Shown in pieces: positions 1 through 5,737 of a stretch of DNA of 7,870 nt. This stretch comes from Actinomycetota bacterium. GTDB lineage: Bacteria > Actinomycetota > Acidimicrobiia > Spongiisociales > UBA11373. Under the pieces are notes generated by a model. The model saw nothing but the letters and a program-made list of their open reading frames with translations, was not told where the DNA came from and ran no database searches. The position numbers and the translations under genes were made by a program. The stretch covers positions 1 to 7,870 of the forward strand of contig DNGH01000140.1 in assembly GCA_003486285.1 (NCBI GenBank). The letters are read 5' to 3'. The stretch's first letter is position 1. Every line of letters begins with the position of its first letter.

Positions 1-431
1 GTGGCGTAGGTCGAGAACTTGAACCCCTTGCGCCAGTCGAACTTCTCGACGGCGCGGATCAGCCCCAGATTGCCCTCCTGGATCAGGTCGAGGAAGTCGA
101 TGCCGGAGGTGTTGGCGTAGCGGCGGGCGTTGGCCACCACCAGCCGCAGGTTGGCCGTGAGGAAGTCGTCCTTGGCCTGCATGCCGAGGCGCTTCAGGCG
201 CTTGAGTTCGACCTCCTGCGCCTTTCCCTTGTAGTCGCGCTTCTCCAACCGAGCGGTGGCTTCCTCGCCGGCCTCGATCTTCTGGGCGAACTCGACCTCG
301 AGTTCGGCGGTGAGCAACTCGTACTCACCGATCGCGGTCAGGTACTGGCTGACCAGGTCGGTGGTGAGCCGACCGCGATCATCGGTCAGCTTGTTGCGAT
401 CCCGCTCACGGCGCGTCTTGGCGACTGCCAT
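1..431 (-). CDS. RNA polymerase sigma factor, sigma-70 family (RpoD/SigB-like), 5' part only
   Basis: This is a promoter-recognition subunit of RNA polymerase. Only the first 143 codons are present; the gene runs off the left edge. It starts at ATG 431. The translation begins MAVAKTRRERDRNK, then shows a region 1.2-like helix (about residues 25-54, DLVSQYLTAIGEYELLTAE, ending QKIEAG). Region 2.1 is at about 87-107 (DDFLTANLRLVVANARRYA), region 2.2 core-binding at 110-132 (IDFLDLIQEGNLGLIRAVEK) and the start of region 2.3 at 133-143 (WRKGFKFSTYA). The N-terminus before region 1.2 is only about 24 residues, with no long acidic region 1.1. That is more like group 2 factors (SigB/HrdD type) than a full primary HrdB/SigA, but regions 3 and 4 are missing from the window, so the group cannot be settled. 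A GAGAGGA purine tract lies about 12 nt before the ATG, rather far for a Shine-Dalgarno. Family assignment is very secure; the subgroup is inference. Confidence 0.95.
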   Translation of the reverse strand, partial: MAVAKTRRERDRNKLTDDRGRLTTDLVSQYLTAIGEYELLTAELEVEFAQKIEAGEEATARLEKRDYKGKAQEVELKRLKRLGMQAKDDFLTANLRLVVANARRYANTSGIDFLDLIQEGNLGLIRAVEKFDWRKGFKFSTYA

Positions 432-470
432 CGGTTGTTGGTGTCCTCTCAGTGGTCTGGGGCGAAAGTG

Positions 471-484
471 GCCGAAAAATCGGC
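471..484. repeat. Short inverted repeat in the sigma-factor leader (GCCGA-AAAA-TCGGC)
   Basis: Perfect 5-bp arms flank a 4-nt A/T loop, about 40 nt upstream of the sigma-factor ATG and just downstream of the 489-506 palindrome in the direction of transcription. In the minus-strand RNA it gives a small hairpin with a U-rich loop. It is not followed by a U tract, so it is not a terminator. It could be a minor leader structure or chance. Confidence 0.3.
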
Positions 485-488
485 GACT

Positions 489-506
489 TTGTGAAATCGT
501 TCACAA
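489..506. promoter_or_regulatory. 18-bp palindromic operator, Rex-like or CRP/GlxR-like
   Basis: The sequence TTGTGAAATCGTTCACAA has two perfect 7-bp arms (TTGTGAA / TTCACAA) around a 4-bp centre. The arms are those of the Rex (NADH/NAD+-sensing repressor) operator, known as TTGTGAA-N4-TTCACAA. The same 18 bp also contain TGTGA-N6-TCACA, the CRP/GlxR-family consensus, so sequence alone does not separate the two. It lies in the non-coding gap, 58 bp before the sigma-factor start codon. If the candidate -10 at 523-528 is real, the site sits at about +11 to +28, a position typical of repression by blocking transcription. It is AT-rich compared with its surroundings and stands out clearly. The regulator gene is not in the window. 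Confidence 0.6.
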
Positions 507-522
507 GGGTCGGGTCTCGCCC

Positions 523-528
523 ACTATG
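523..528 (-). promoter_or_regulatory. Candidate -10 element for the sigma-factor gene
   Basis: On the minus strand the hexamer reads CATAGT (an overlapping alternative, TATGTC, lies just upstream). It is one of few AT-containing hexamers in the gap. No clear TTGACA-like -35 is seen 16-18 bp upstream, so this is a weak call. The implied leader would be about 85 nt and would contain both the operator-like palindrome and the small inverted repeat. Confidence 0.25.
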
Positions 529-589
529 ACATAGGCGGCCCTCTTTGGGAACCCCTGAATCGGGAAACCATTCCTCAAATCGACGCAAA

Positions 590-607
590 CGGCGCCGTTC
601 GGTGCCG
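590..607 (-). terminator. Weak hairpin just after the 613-1275 gene; possible terminator
   Basis: The arms CGGCACC and GGCGCCG (as read on the minus strand) flank a GAAC loop, six nt past the TGA of the upstream minus-strand gene. One A-C mismatch interrupts the stem on that strand. A nested 12-bp palindrome, AACGGCGCCGTT, lies at 588-599. Only three U residues follow, so intrinsic termination would be inefficient. The hairpin could instead be a Rho-independent processing or mRNA-end structure. Confidence 0.25.
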
Positions 608-612
608 AAGGG

Positions 613-1275
613 TCAGCCGGCGTAGCGGAACGACCCCAGGACGTGCTCGACCACCACCGCCAGGGCCTCGGGTCTGTCCAGAATCTGGAACAGAAGGACC
701 TTCCCGTCCTCGAGGGTGACCACCCCCACGTAGAACGACGCCGCGGCCTCCCCGCACCACCACCACCATTGCGCCGTCCCGGTCCCAGCGGCGACGGCGA
801 TCGGCTCGAGCCGGTCGGCCTGGCAGGAACCCGCAAAGTCGCCCATCACCTCGGTCGCGGTCAGCTGGTCGGTGACCCCGACGAACATGCCCGGGGTCTC
901 CCATCCTTCGATCCAGGCATGGAGATCCACCGCCGCACTCAGCGACGGACCGATGTCGACCCCATCGCTGGTCCAGGGGCCGGGGTCCACGTCGACCCAG
1001 GTCGTGGGTGCCTCGAGGGTGATGGTCCCCGTGGCGTCGGTGAGGGCCCCGAAGGCGATGACGACGGGCTCGCCCGCGGTGGTGACTGTGGTCGCCGGGG
1101 CGGCCGTGGTCACCGGGGCCGCAGTCGTCACCACCGTCGGGTCGGCCCCGGTGGTGGGGCTCGCCGCAGTTCCGCCGCCATCGACCACCATCAGGACACC
1201 GGAGACGATCAGGCCGACCCCGATGACGGCGAACAGCAAGGCCACGAGGACGCTCGGGGACTGCGAGGCGGGCAT
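613..1275 (-). CDS. Membrane-anchored extracytoplasmic protein with Thr/Ala linker, function unknown
   Basis: The product is 220 residues. It has a single N-terminal hydrophobic segment (about residues 8-31, SVLVALLFAVIGVGLIVSGV), which is an anchor or uncleaved signal with no lipobox cysteine. A low-complexity Thr/Ala/Pro linker follows (about 38-68), then a folded domain (about 70-220) predicted outside the membrane. Two cysteines, C151 and C174, could form a disulfide. The second directly follows four consecutive tryptophans (W170-W173). From memory, the C-terminal layout (single Cys, about 20 residues, aromatic-rich stretch with Cys-Gly, hydrophobic strand, final helix ending in SF) resembles a domain in many actinobacterial secreted lipoproteins and protease tails; I cannot confirm this without a search. 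ATG 1275 is chosen because the hydrophobic segment begins just after it; the open frame extends upstream to 1440 but would cross into the divergent YyaL-like gene. The Shine-Dalgarno is weak (GAGTGGA). It is divergent from the gene at 1332, with a 56-bp gap. Confidence 0.8.
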   Translation of the reverse strand: MPASQSPSVLVALLFAVIGVGLIVSGVLMVVDGGGTAASPTTGADPTVVTTAAPVTTAAPATTVTTAGEPVVIAFGALTDATGTITLEAPTTWVDVDPGPWTSDGVDIGPSLSAAVDLHAWIEGWETPGMFVGVTDQLTATEVMGDFAGSCQADRLEPIAVAAGTGTAQWWWWCGEAAASFYVGVVTLEDGKVLLFQILDRPEALAVVVEHVLGSFRYAG

Positions 1276-1296
1276 CGGATCATTCCACTCGCCGGA

Positions 1297-1308
1297 GCAC
1301 CTGGGTGC
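1297..1308. repeat. Inverted repeat GCACC-TG-GGTGC in the divergent intergenic gap
   Basis: Perfect 5-bp arms with a 2-bp centre lie between the two divergent start codons (1275 minus, 1332 plus). The repeat covers the place where the -35 hexamer of the plus-strand gene is expected. It could be a small operator shared by both genes, but arms this short and GC-rich occur by chance at this base composition. Confidence 0.25.
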
Positions 1309-1319
1309 AACACCACCCG

Positions 1320-1325
1320 TACGAT
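1320..1325 (+). promoter_or_regulatory. Candidate -10 box (TACGAT) for a leaderless transcript
   Basis: TACGAT fits the actinobacterial TANNNT -10 pattern and ends six nt before ATG 1332. Transcription would then begin at or within a base of the start codon. There is no Shine-Dalgarno before this ATG (upstream bases are CCCCCG), which fits a leaderless mRNA. The -35 region (about 1297-1302) has no recognisable consensus. Confidence 0.5.
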
Positions 1326-1331
1326 CCCCCG

Positions 1332-3350
1332 ATGCCGGGCCACAATCGCCTCGGGGATGCCTCGAGCCCCTACCTGCTGCAGCATGCCGGCAATCCGGTG
1401 CACTGGTTCGAGTGGGGTGACGATGCCTTCGCCGCGGCACGGGAGCGCGGCGTTCCGATCCTGCTCTCGGTGGGATACGCCACCTGCCACTGGTGCCACG
1501 TGATGGCCCACGAATCCTTCGAGGACGCCGGCATCGCCGAGTTGATGAACCGCTGGTTCGTGAGCATCAAGGTCGATCGCGAGGAGCGCCCCGACGTCGA
1601 CCGGGTGTACATGGAGGCGGTACAGGCGACGACCGGCCGGGGCGGCTGGCCGATGACCGTGTTCCTCACCCCCGGCGCCGAGCCGTTCTTTGCGGGCACC
1701 TACTTCCCACCGACCGATCGCCCCGGCCATCCCTCCTTCCGCCGCGTCCTGGAGGCGATCCACGAGGCGTGGGAGCAACGCCGCCCCGAGATGGAGGAGC
1801 AGGGGCGCCGCCTCGCCGCCGCCCTCGCGGTGGAGCCACCGGCCCTCGCCGCGCTCCCCGGGCGGGAGATGCTGGAGCGCGCCTACGCCGCGATGCGCGA
1901 CGAGTTCGATCCCCGCTTCGGCGGCTTCGGCGGCGCCCCCAAGTTCCCGCAGGCCCCGACGCTGGAGTTCCTGCTCCGCATCCATCGCGAGGCCTGGGCC
2001 CCACAGGCGCTGCCGATGGTCGTGGCGACGCTGCGGGCGATGGCCTCCGGCGGGATCCGCGACCACGTCGGCGGAGGCTTCGCCCGCTACTCGGTGGATA
2101 CGGCCTGGTCCGTGCCCCACTTCGAGAAGATGCTCTACGACAACGCCCAACTGCTCCGCCTCTACGCCCATGCGGCGGGGCCGGGCACCGACCCATCCCT
2201 GGCGGCCATCGCCGCCGAGATCGCGGACTACATGCGGGCCGACCTGCTGCTCCCCGAGGGCGGGTTCGCCTCCGGGGAGGACGCCGACTCGGAGGGCGCC
2301 GAGGGCACCTTCTACGTCTTCACCGCCGACGAGGTGGCCGCCGCCGCCGGCAGCGCCGCCGGCCCGGTGCTGGCGGGCCTGGGGGTGACCGCCGCGGGCA
2401 ACTTCGAGGGACGCAACGTCCTCTCCCGCCGCCACCCCGGCACCGTGGCCGAAAATTGGGACCTCGACCCGGCCGAACTCGAGGCGGAGATCGATGCCAC
2501 CATCGCCCGGCTCCGGTTGCTCCGACACGGGCGGCCGAGGCCGTTGCGTGACGACAAGGTGGTCGCGGCCTGGAACGGCCTGGCGGTGCGGGCACTGGCC
2601 GAGGCCTCCATCGTGCTGCGAGATCCCGCGCTGCTCGACACCGCGCTCCGCACCGCCGGATTCGTCCTCGACCAGATGGTCGGCGGGGGTCGGCTGCACC
2701 GCTCCTGGCGGCGGGGACGGCTCGGCCCGCCAGGGTACTGCGAAGACCACGCCGCCATGGCGCTGGGCTGTTTCGCCCTCTATCAGGCGAGCGGGGAGGA
2801 GTCCTGGTTCGGCGCCGGGGCGGACCTCGCCGCCACCATGGTCGACCGGTTTGCCGACCCATCCGGTGATGGTTTCTTCGCCACCGCCCACGACGCCGAG
2901 CGTCTCGTGGCGCGTCCCAAGAATCGGTTCGACCTGCCGGCGCCATCGGACAACTCCCTAGCCGCCGAAGCCCTCCTCCACATGGCCGCCTTCACCGGGG
3001 AATCGCGGTGGTGGGACCTCCTCGACTCGGCGTTGCGGCTGGGAGCCGGGAGCGCCGACCGCCATCCCGCCGGGGTGGCCCACCACCTCGCGGTCCTGCA
3101 CACCCTCCTCGCTCCGCCTCGGGAGGTGGCCATCGTCGGCCACGACCGCACCCGGCTGCTGAAGGTGGTGCGGGAGGCCTATCGGCCCGAGGTGTTCCTC
3201 GCCCAGGGTGACGGTGCCGGGACGGGAGTGGTCCCGCTCCTCGCCGGCCGGACGGCCCCGGCGGGATCTGCCCTGGCCTACGTCTGCCGCGGCTTCGTCT
3301 GCGACACTCCTAGTGACGATCCGGCCACATTGCGGCGCGCTCTGAGCTGA
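1332..3350 (+). CDS. YyaL/SPATA20-type thioredoxin domain-containing protein (DUF255 family)
   Basis: The product is 672 residues, the usual length for this family, and intact. It opens with the family signature NRLGDASSPYLLQHAGNPVH (residues 5-24), so ATG 1332 is the start. A thioredoxin-like domain follows (to about residue 165) with the CxxC motif C52-H-W-C55 in TCHWCHVMAHESFED, then KVDREERPDVDRVYM (80-94) and GGWPMTVFLTP (104-114). The rest folds as an alpha/alpha six-hairpin glycosidase-like region, with GGFGGAPKFP (197-206), HFEKMLYDNAQLL (263-275), GEDADSEGAEG (315-325), DDKVVAAWNGL (407-417) and PSDNS (538-542). The tail carries C652 and C657 (CRGFVC), common in the family. No signal peptide is seen, so it is presumably cytoplasmic. 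The biochemical activity is not established; a redox or protein-folding role is only inferred from CxxC. The gene is likely expressed from its own leaderless promoter. Confidence 0.96.
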   Translation: MPGHNRLGDASSPYLLQHAGNPVHWFEWGDDAFAAARERGVPILLSVGYATCHWCHVMAHESFEDAGIAELMNRWFVSIKVDREERPDVDRVYMEAVQATTGRGGWPMTVFLTPGAEPFFAGTYFPPTDRPGHPSFRRVLEAIHEAWEQRRPEMEEQGRRLAAALAVEPPALAALPGREMLERAYAAMRDEFDPRFGGFGGAPKFPQAPTLEFLLRIHREAWAPQALPMVVATLRAMASGGIRDHVGGGFARYSVDTAWSVPHFEKMLYDNAQLLRLYAHAAGPGTDPSLAAIAAEIADYMRADLLLPEGGFASGEDADSEGAEGTFYVFTADEVAAAAGSAAGPVLAGLGVTAAGNFEGRNVLSRRHPGTVAENWDLDPAELEAEIDATIARLRLLRHGRPRPLRDDKVVAAWNGLAVRALAEASIVLRDPALLDTALRTAGFVLDQMVGGGRLHRSWRRGRLGPPGYCEDHAAMALGCFALYQASGEESWFGAGADLAATMVDRFADPSGDGFFATAHDAERLVARPKNRFDLPAPSDNSLAAEALLHMAAFTGESRWWDLLDSALRLGAGSADRHPAGVAHHLAVLHTLLAPPREVAIVGHDRTRLLKVVREAYRPEVFLAQGDGAGTGVVPLLAGRTAPAGSALAYVCRGFVCDTPSDDPATLRRALS

Positions 3351-3371
3351 ACCAACACTCGGCGGGACCGC

Positions 3372-3377
3372 TACATT
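3372..3377 (+). promoter_or_regulatory. Candidate -10 box (TACATT) for a leaderless transcript
   Basis: TACATT fits TANNNT and ends six nt before ATG 3384, the same spacing as at 1320-1325. No Shine-Dalgarno lies in the CGGCAT spacer. A CTGAAC -35-like hexamer at 3347-3352 overlaps the stop codon of the upstream gene but sits 19 bp away, slightly long. It suggests the LCP gene has its own promoter despite the 33-bp gap to the gene before it. Confidence 0.5.
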
Positions 3378-3383
3378 CGGCAT

Positions 3384-4511
3384 ATGACGGCACGCGGCTC
3401 GGTGATCAGACGGGCGGCGATCGTGCTCGCGATCGCCGCTTTCGCCGGAACCGGCTGGACCTCAGCCCGGCTCTGGTTCGCCTGGAACGATGTCGCGCGG
3501 GTGGCGTTCGAACCGGGCGATGCCCGCAGCGCCCTCGAGGATCCGAACAACACCGACCGCACCCCCACCACGATCCCCTACGTCGAGGAGGCGATCGACC
3601 CTCTCGAGAGCACCGAGCCGGTCGCCGGTGGCGAAGTGGCCGTGTCGCCCGACGAGTACGCCGCAGCATCCCGCGCCGGCGCCGACGAAACCATGGACGT
3701 GTACCTCGTGCTGGGGAGCGACGAACGCGAGTCGCTGGGATCGAGCCGGAGAGCCGACACGATCATGGTCCTCATGATCCCCACCGACGGCTCGACCCCG
3801 GTACTGGTGTCGATTCCGCGCGACCTGTACCTGCGCAACCCCTGCTCCGGGCGGATGACCCGGATCAATGCGAATCTCAACGGCTGCGGCTCCTATGCCA
3901 CCGGGCCCGAGCAGGTCGCCATCGCCGTGGAGGACTTCGCCGGGGTCAAGATCGATCACTTCGTCGTCTTCACCTTCACCGGGTTCCGCCGGATCGTGGA
4001 CCGGGTTGGCGGCGTCGAGATCTGCACCGACTCCGCGGTTCGCGACCTCGGGGTCGATCCGATCCCCCTGAACCTGCCGGCGGGCTGCAGCCGGGTGTCC
4101 GGGGACCAGGCCCTCGCCTGGGTGCGCTCCCGGCACACGAAGGGCTTCATCGACGGGCGCTGGGTCGATCTGGGGAGCAACGACCTGGTGCGCAACCAAC
4201 GGCAGCAGGACATCCTGCTGCAGGCGATGGGCAAGGTCACGGAGATGCATGACATCTCGGAACTGGCGGCGCTCGCCGCGGAGCTGGCATCCGAGTTCGC
4301 CATCGACGACGGCATCACCCTGGCGAGTGCCGTGGCGACGGCCTGGGAGCTGCGCAGGCTCGACATCGCCGGGATCGCCCGGCCGGTGCTGCCGGTGGCC
4401 GACTACGTCGACCCCGACGGCCGCTGGGTGCTGGTTCCCCGGGCGACCTTCGAAAGCATCGTCGTTGCGGCGAACCCACTCCTCGCCCCCTACTTCTCCC
4501 CGGCCGACTGA
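3384..4511 (+). CDS. LytR-CpsA-Psr (LCP) family cell-wall ligase
   Basis: LCP proteins transfer undecaprenyl-phosphate-linked glycopolymers to peptidoglycan on the outer face of the membrane (in actinobacteria, arabinogalactan- or teichoic-acid-like polymers). The product is 375 residues: a short basic N-terminus, one transmembrane segment (about 11-30), a Pro/Thr/Asp/Glu-rich stem (about 45-103) and the LCP domain (about 105-285). Family motifs are visible: LVLGSDER (108-115), SRRADTIMVL (121-130), VSIPRDLYL (142-150), RINANLNGCG (160-169), VDRVGGVEIC (205-214), LAWVRSRHTKG (244-254) and the conserved basic stretch RNQRQQ (270-275). The Asp and Arg residues in these motifs bind phosphate and Mg2+ in known LCP structures. 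Cysteines at 154, 168, 214 and 235 lie in the extracellular part and could form two disulfides. A tail of about 85 residues follows the domain. Family is secure; the polymer substrate cannot be told from sequence. Confidence 0.95.
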   Translation: MTARGSVIRRAAIVLAIAAFAGTGWTSARLWFAWNDVARVAFEPGDARSALEDPNNTDRTPTTIPYVEEAIDPLESTEPVAGGEVAVSPDEYAAASRAGADETMDVYLVLGSDERESLGSSRRADTIMVLMIPTDGSTPVLVSIPRDLYLRNPCSGRMTRINANLNGCGSYATGPEQVAIAVEDFAGVKIDHFVVFTFTGFRRIVDRVGGVEICTDSAVRDLGVDPIPLNLPAGCSRVSGDQALAWVRSRHTKGFIDGRWVDLGSNDLVRNQRQQDILLQAMGKVTEMHDISELAALAAELASEFAIDDGITLASAVATAWELRRLDIAGIARPVLPVADYVDPDGRWVLVPRATFESIVVAANPLLAPYFSPAD

Positions 4512-4540
4512 ACCTGACGCACCCAGACTGCGAGCCCCCG

Positions 4541-4546
4541 TAGGAT
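4541..4546 (+). promoter_or_regulatory. Candidate -10 box (TAGGAT) upstream of the TTG-start gene
   Basis: TAGGAT fits TANNNT. Transcription would start near 4553, giving a leader of about 17 nt that contains the Shine-Dalgarno GAGGAG (4556-4561). A CTGACG -35-like hexamer at 4514-4519 lies 21 bp upstream, longer than ideal. The leadered arrangement contrasts with the two genes before it. Confidence 0.35.
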
Positions 4547-4555
4547 GGCAGCGGC

Positions 4556-4561
4556 GAGGAG
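4556..4561 (+). promoter_or_regulatory. Ribosome binding site GAGGAG that decides a TTG start
   Basis: GAGGAG ends 8 nt before TTG 4570. It is the best Shine-Dalgarno in the window. It supports TTG initiation, as the open frame otherwise reaches back into the LCP gene, and the next in-frame ATG (4654, residue 29) has no comparable site. Confidence 0.6.
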
Positions 4562-4569
4562 AACGGACC

Positions 4570-5505
4570 TTGGATCGAGACACGCCCCGCGGGCCACAGC
4601 GAGGAGACCCAATCCCCTCGTTCGATCCCGAGTATGAGCCCCACTCCCGGGCCATGGCAGCGCGCCCGCGCGGCTCAGGTCCGCGCCGCCCGCCGAAGGA
4701 TCAGCCCAACCCCTGGCTGGTCGGCCTGGCCCTCGCCCTGGTCCTGGGGACGGTGGGCGTGGTCGCCTTCGGCCTGATGCACGGCGGCGGCGGCACCGCG
4801 GCTGCGGGCACCACGACCAGCAGCACGCTGCCCGACGGCACCACCACGACCACCCTTCCCGGCCAGACCACCACGACGGTCCCCGACGATGGCACGGGGG
4901 CCACGATCACGCTTCCCGACGGTGGCACCGGTGCCGGCCCGATCGCTTCGATCGGGGATCCGATCCCCCTCAGCGACCTGAAACTCAGTTCCGACGACAT
5001 CGGGCCCCTCGACTTCGGCGCCGATGGCGACGAGGTGCTGGGGCGGCTGGTCGCGACCTTCGGCCCGCCCACCGACGACACCGGGTTCATCGTCGGGTCG
5101 GGGACCTTTGGGGAGTGCCCGGGGTGGTCGATCCGGGTGGTGAACTGGGGCCCGCTCGTCATCGTGGTGCGCGGTGAGCCCGGCGACAACGCCTTCGTGT
5201 CCTACCGCCTCGACCTGGACTACGGCGGGGTCTCCTCGCCCACCAAGGACATCGCCACCCTCTCCGGGCTGCGGGTGCTGGACACGGTGGCCGAACTCAA
5301 CGACATCTACTCCAATTACTCCATCGAATTCGTGGTGGACCAGAACGTCGGTCTCACCTTCCAGCTGAAGCTGACGCCGAACGACTCGGTGCTGCTGTGG
5401 GGCCCGGTGGACTCCCAGGCGGCCGACGCCCTGGTCACCGGGATCTACTCCCCCGACGCCTGCGACCAGACCGCGGCGACCACGACGACGGCTCCCGGCG
5501 CCTGA
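4570..5505 (+). CDS. Single-pass membrane protein with Thr-rich linker and extracellular domain, function unknown
   Basis: The product is 311 residues, read from TTG 4570. A charged, Pro/Arg-rich cytoplasmic N-terminus (1-48) precedes one transmembrane helix (about 49-70, WLVGLALALVLGTVGVVAFG). Next is a Gly/Thr/Pro linker (about 72-122) with imperfect TTTTLPG/TTTTVPD-type repeats. An extracellular domain (about 128-300) contains DDIGPLDFGADGDEVLGRLV, where an acidic 'G-P-L-x-F-G' turn leads into a helix followed by GPP, and a Cys at 183. This part recalls a small domain of actinobacterial secreted proteins (LGPLRFGMTxDEV...LGxP); that resemblance is from memory and needs a profile search. 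A second Cys (C298) could pair with C183. The C-terminus is again Thr-rich. It lies 58 bp after the LCP gene, so an envelope role is plausible but unproven. The linker style matches the minus-strand protein at 613-1275. Confidence 0.85.
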   Translation: MDRDTPRGPQRGDPIPSFDPEYEPHSRAMAARPRGSGPRRPPKDQPNPWLVGLALALVLGTVGVVAFGLMHGGGGTAAAGTTTSSTLPDGTTTTTLPGQTTTTVPDDGTGATITLPDGGTGAGPIASIGDPIPLSDLKLSSDDIGPLDFGADGDEVLGRLVATFGPPTDDTGFIVGSGTFGECPGWSIRVVNWGPLVIVVRGEPGDNAFVSYRLDLDYGGVSSPTKDIATLSGLRVLDTVAELNDIYSNYSIEFVVDQNVGLTFQLKLTPNDSVLLWGPVDSQAADALVTGIYSPDACDQTAATTTTAPGA

Positions 5506-5508
5506 GTT

Positions 5509-5520
5509 CGCCGATCGGCG
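5509..5520. repeat. 12-bp perfect palindrome CGCCGATCGGCG
   Basis: This self-complementary sequence lies four nt after the stop codon at 5505 and where the -35 element of the next gene would be (13 bp before TACCCT). It has no loop or U tract, so it is not an intrinsic terminator. It may be an operator half-site or chance in GC-rich DNA. Confidence 0.25.
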
Positions 5521-5532
5521 GAGTACGGCGTA

Positions 5533-5538
5533 TACCCT
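5533..5538 (+). promoter_or_regulatory. Candidate -10 box (TACCCT, within TATACCCT) for a near-leaderless transcript
   Basis: It fits TANNNT and ends seven nt before GTG 5546; the overlapping TATACC is two bases further upstream. There is no Shine-Dalgarno in the CGGCGCG spacer. The geometry resembles the boxes at 1320 and 3372. Confidence 0.4.
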
Positions 5539-5545
5539 CGGCGCG

Positions 5546-5737
5546 GTGCACCTCCTCGCTCACCAGGGAGGCTGGGACGAACTGGCGTGGTTCGCCGCCC
5601 CGATCGTCGCAGTGATGCTGTGGGTGCGTTGGGCGGAGCGCAAGGCGCGGTCCCGGACCCAGCCGGCACCATCGGCGGAGGGCGGCGAGGCACCCGATGC
5701 CCCCTCTACACTCCCCCGTCACGACCACGACGACTGA
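5546..5737 (+). CDS. Small single-pass membrane protein (HQGGWDE-type), unknown function
   Basis: The product is 63 residues from GTG 5546. It begins MHLLAHQGGWDELAWFAAP; one hydrophobic helix spans about 14-30 (AWFAAPIVAVMLWVRWA), followed by a basic stop-transfer stretch (ERKARSR, 31-37) and a polar Pro/Ala/acidic tail ending in HDHDD. The pattern predicts N-out, C-in topology. I recall similar short proteins with a GGWDE-like start near oxidase genes in actinobacteria, but this is memory only. A candidate -10 box with near-leaderless spacing supports it as a real gene. It precedes and may be co-transcribed with the membrane protein that begins at its 3' end. No catalytic motif is present; an accessory or assembly role near the oxidase genes is conjecture. 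Confidence 0.65.
   Translation: MHLLAHQGGWDELAWFAAPIVAVMLWVRWAERKARSRTQPAPSAEGGEAPDAPSTLPRHDHDD

Noticed and set aside
489..506. Reading the TTGTGAA/TTCACAA palindrome as an intrinsic terminator
   Set aside because: The stem is AT-rich and short, no U tract follows on either strand, and no plus-strand gene lies before it.
1305..1331. Upstream GTG start for the YyaL-like gene
   Set aside because: It would add nine residues that include the candidate -10 box, while the family N-terminal signature begins right after ATG 1332.
643..1503. 286-codon open frame on the plus strand
   Set aside because: It overlaps the minus-strand anchored protein and the start of the YyaL-like gene; composition is Gly/Arg/His/Asp-rich with no hydrophobic or domain structure.
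1209..2891. 560-codon open frame on the minus strand
   Set aside because: It is antisense to the YyaL-like gene, which has unmistakable family motifs along its length. The translation is Gly/Arg/His-rich with no domain, as expected for a shadow frame in high-GC DNA.
4249..4569. ATG start at 4249 for the gene ending at 5505
   Set aside because: It would place 107 residues of Arg/Ser/Pro-rich sequence on top of the LCP gene in another frame. The TTG at 4570 has a strong Shine-Dalgarno.
3462..4655. 397-codon open frame on the minus strand
   Set aside because: It is antisense to the LCP gene and has low-complexity Gly/Val/Asp/His composition and no recognisable motif. The plus-strand LCP gene explains the region.
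4801..4930. Tandem-repeat-like DNA encoding Thr runs
   Set aside because: The repetition is only ACC/ACG threonine codons in an extracellular linker, with no fixed repeat unit or spacers, so it is neither a CRISPR nor a true satellite.
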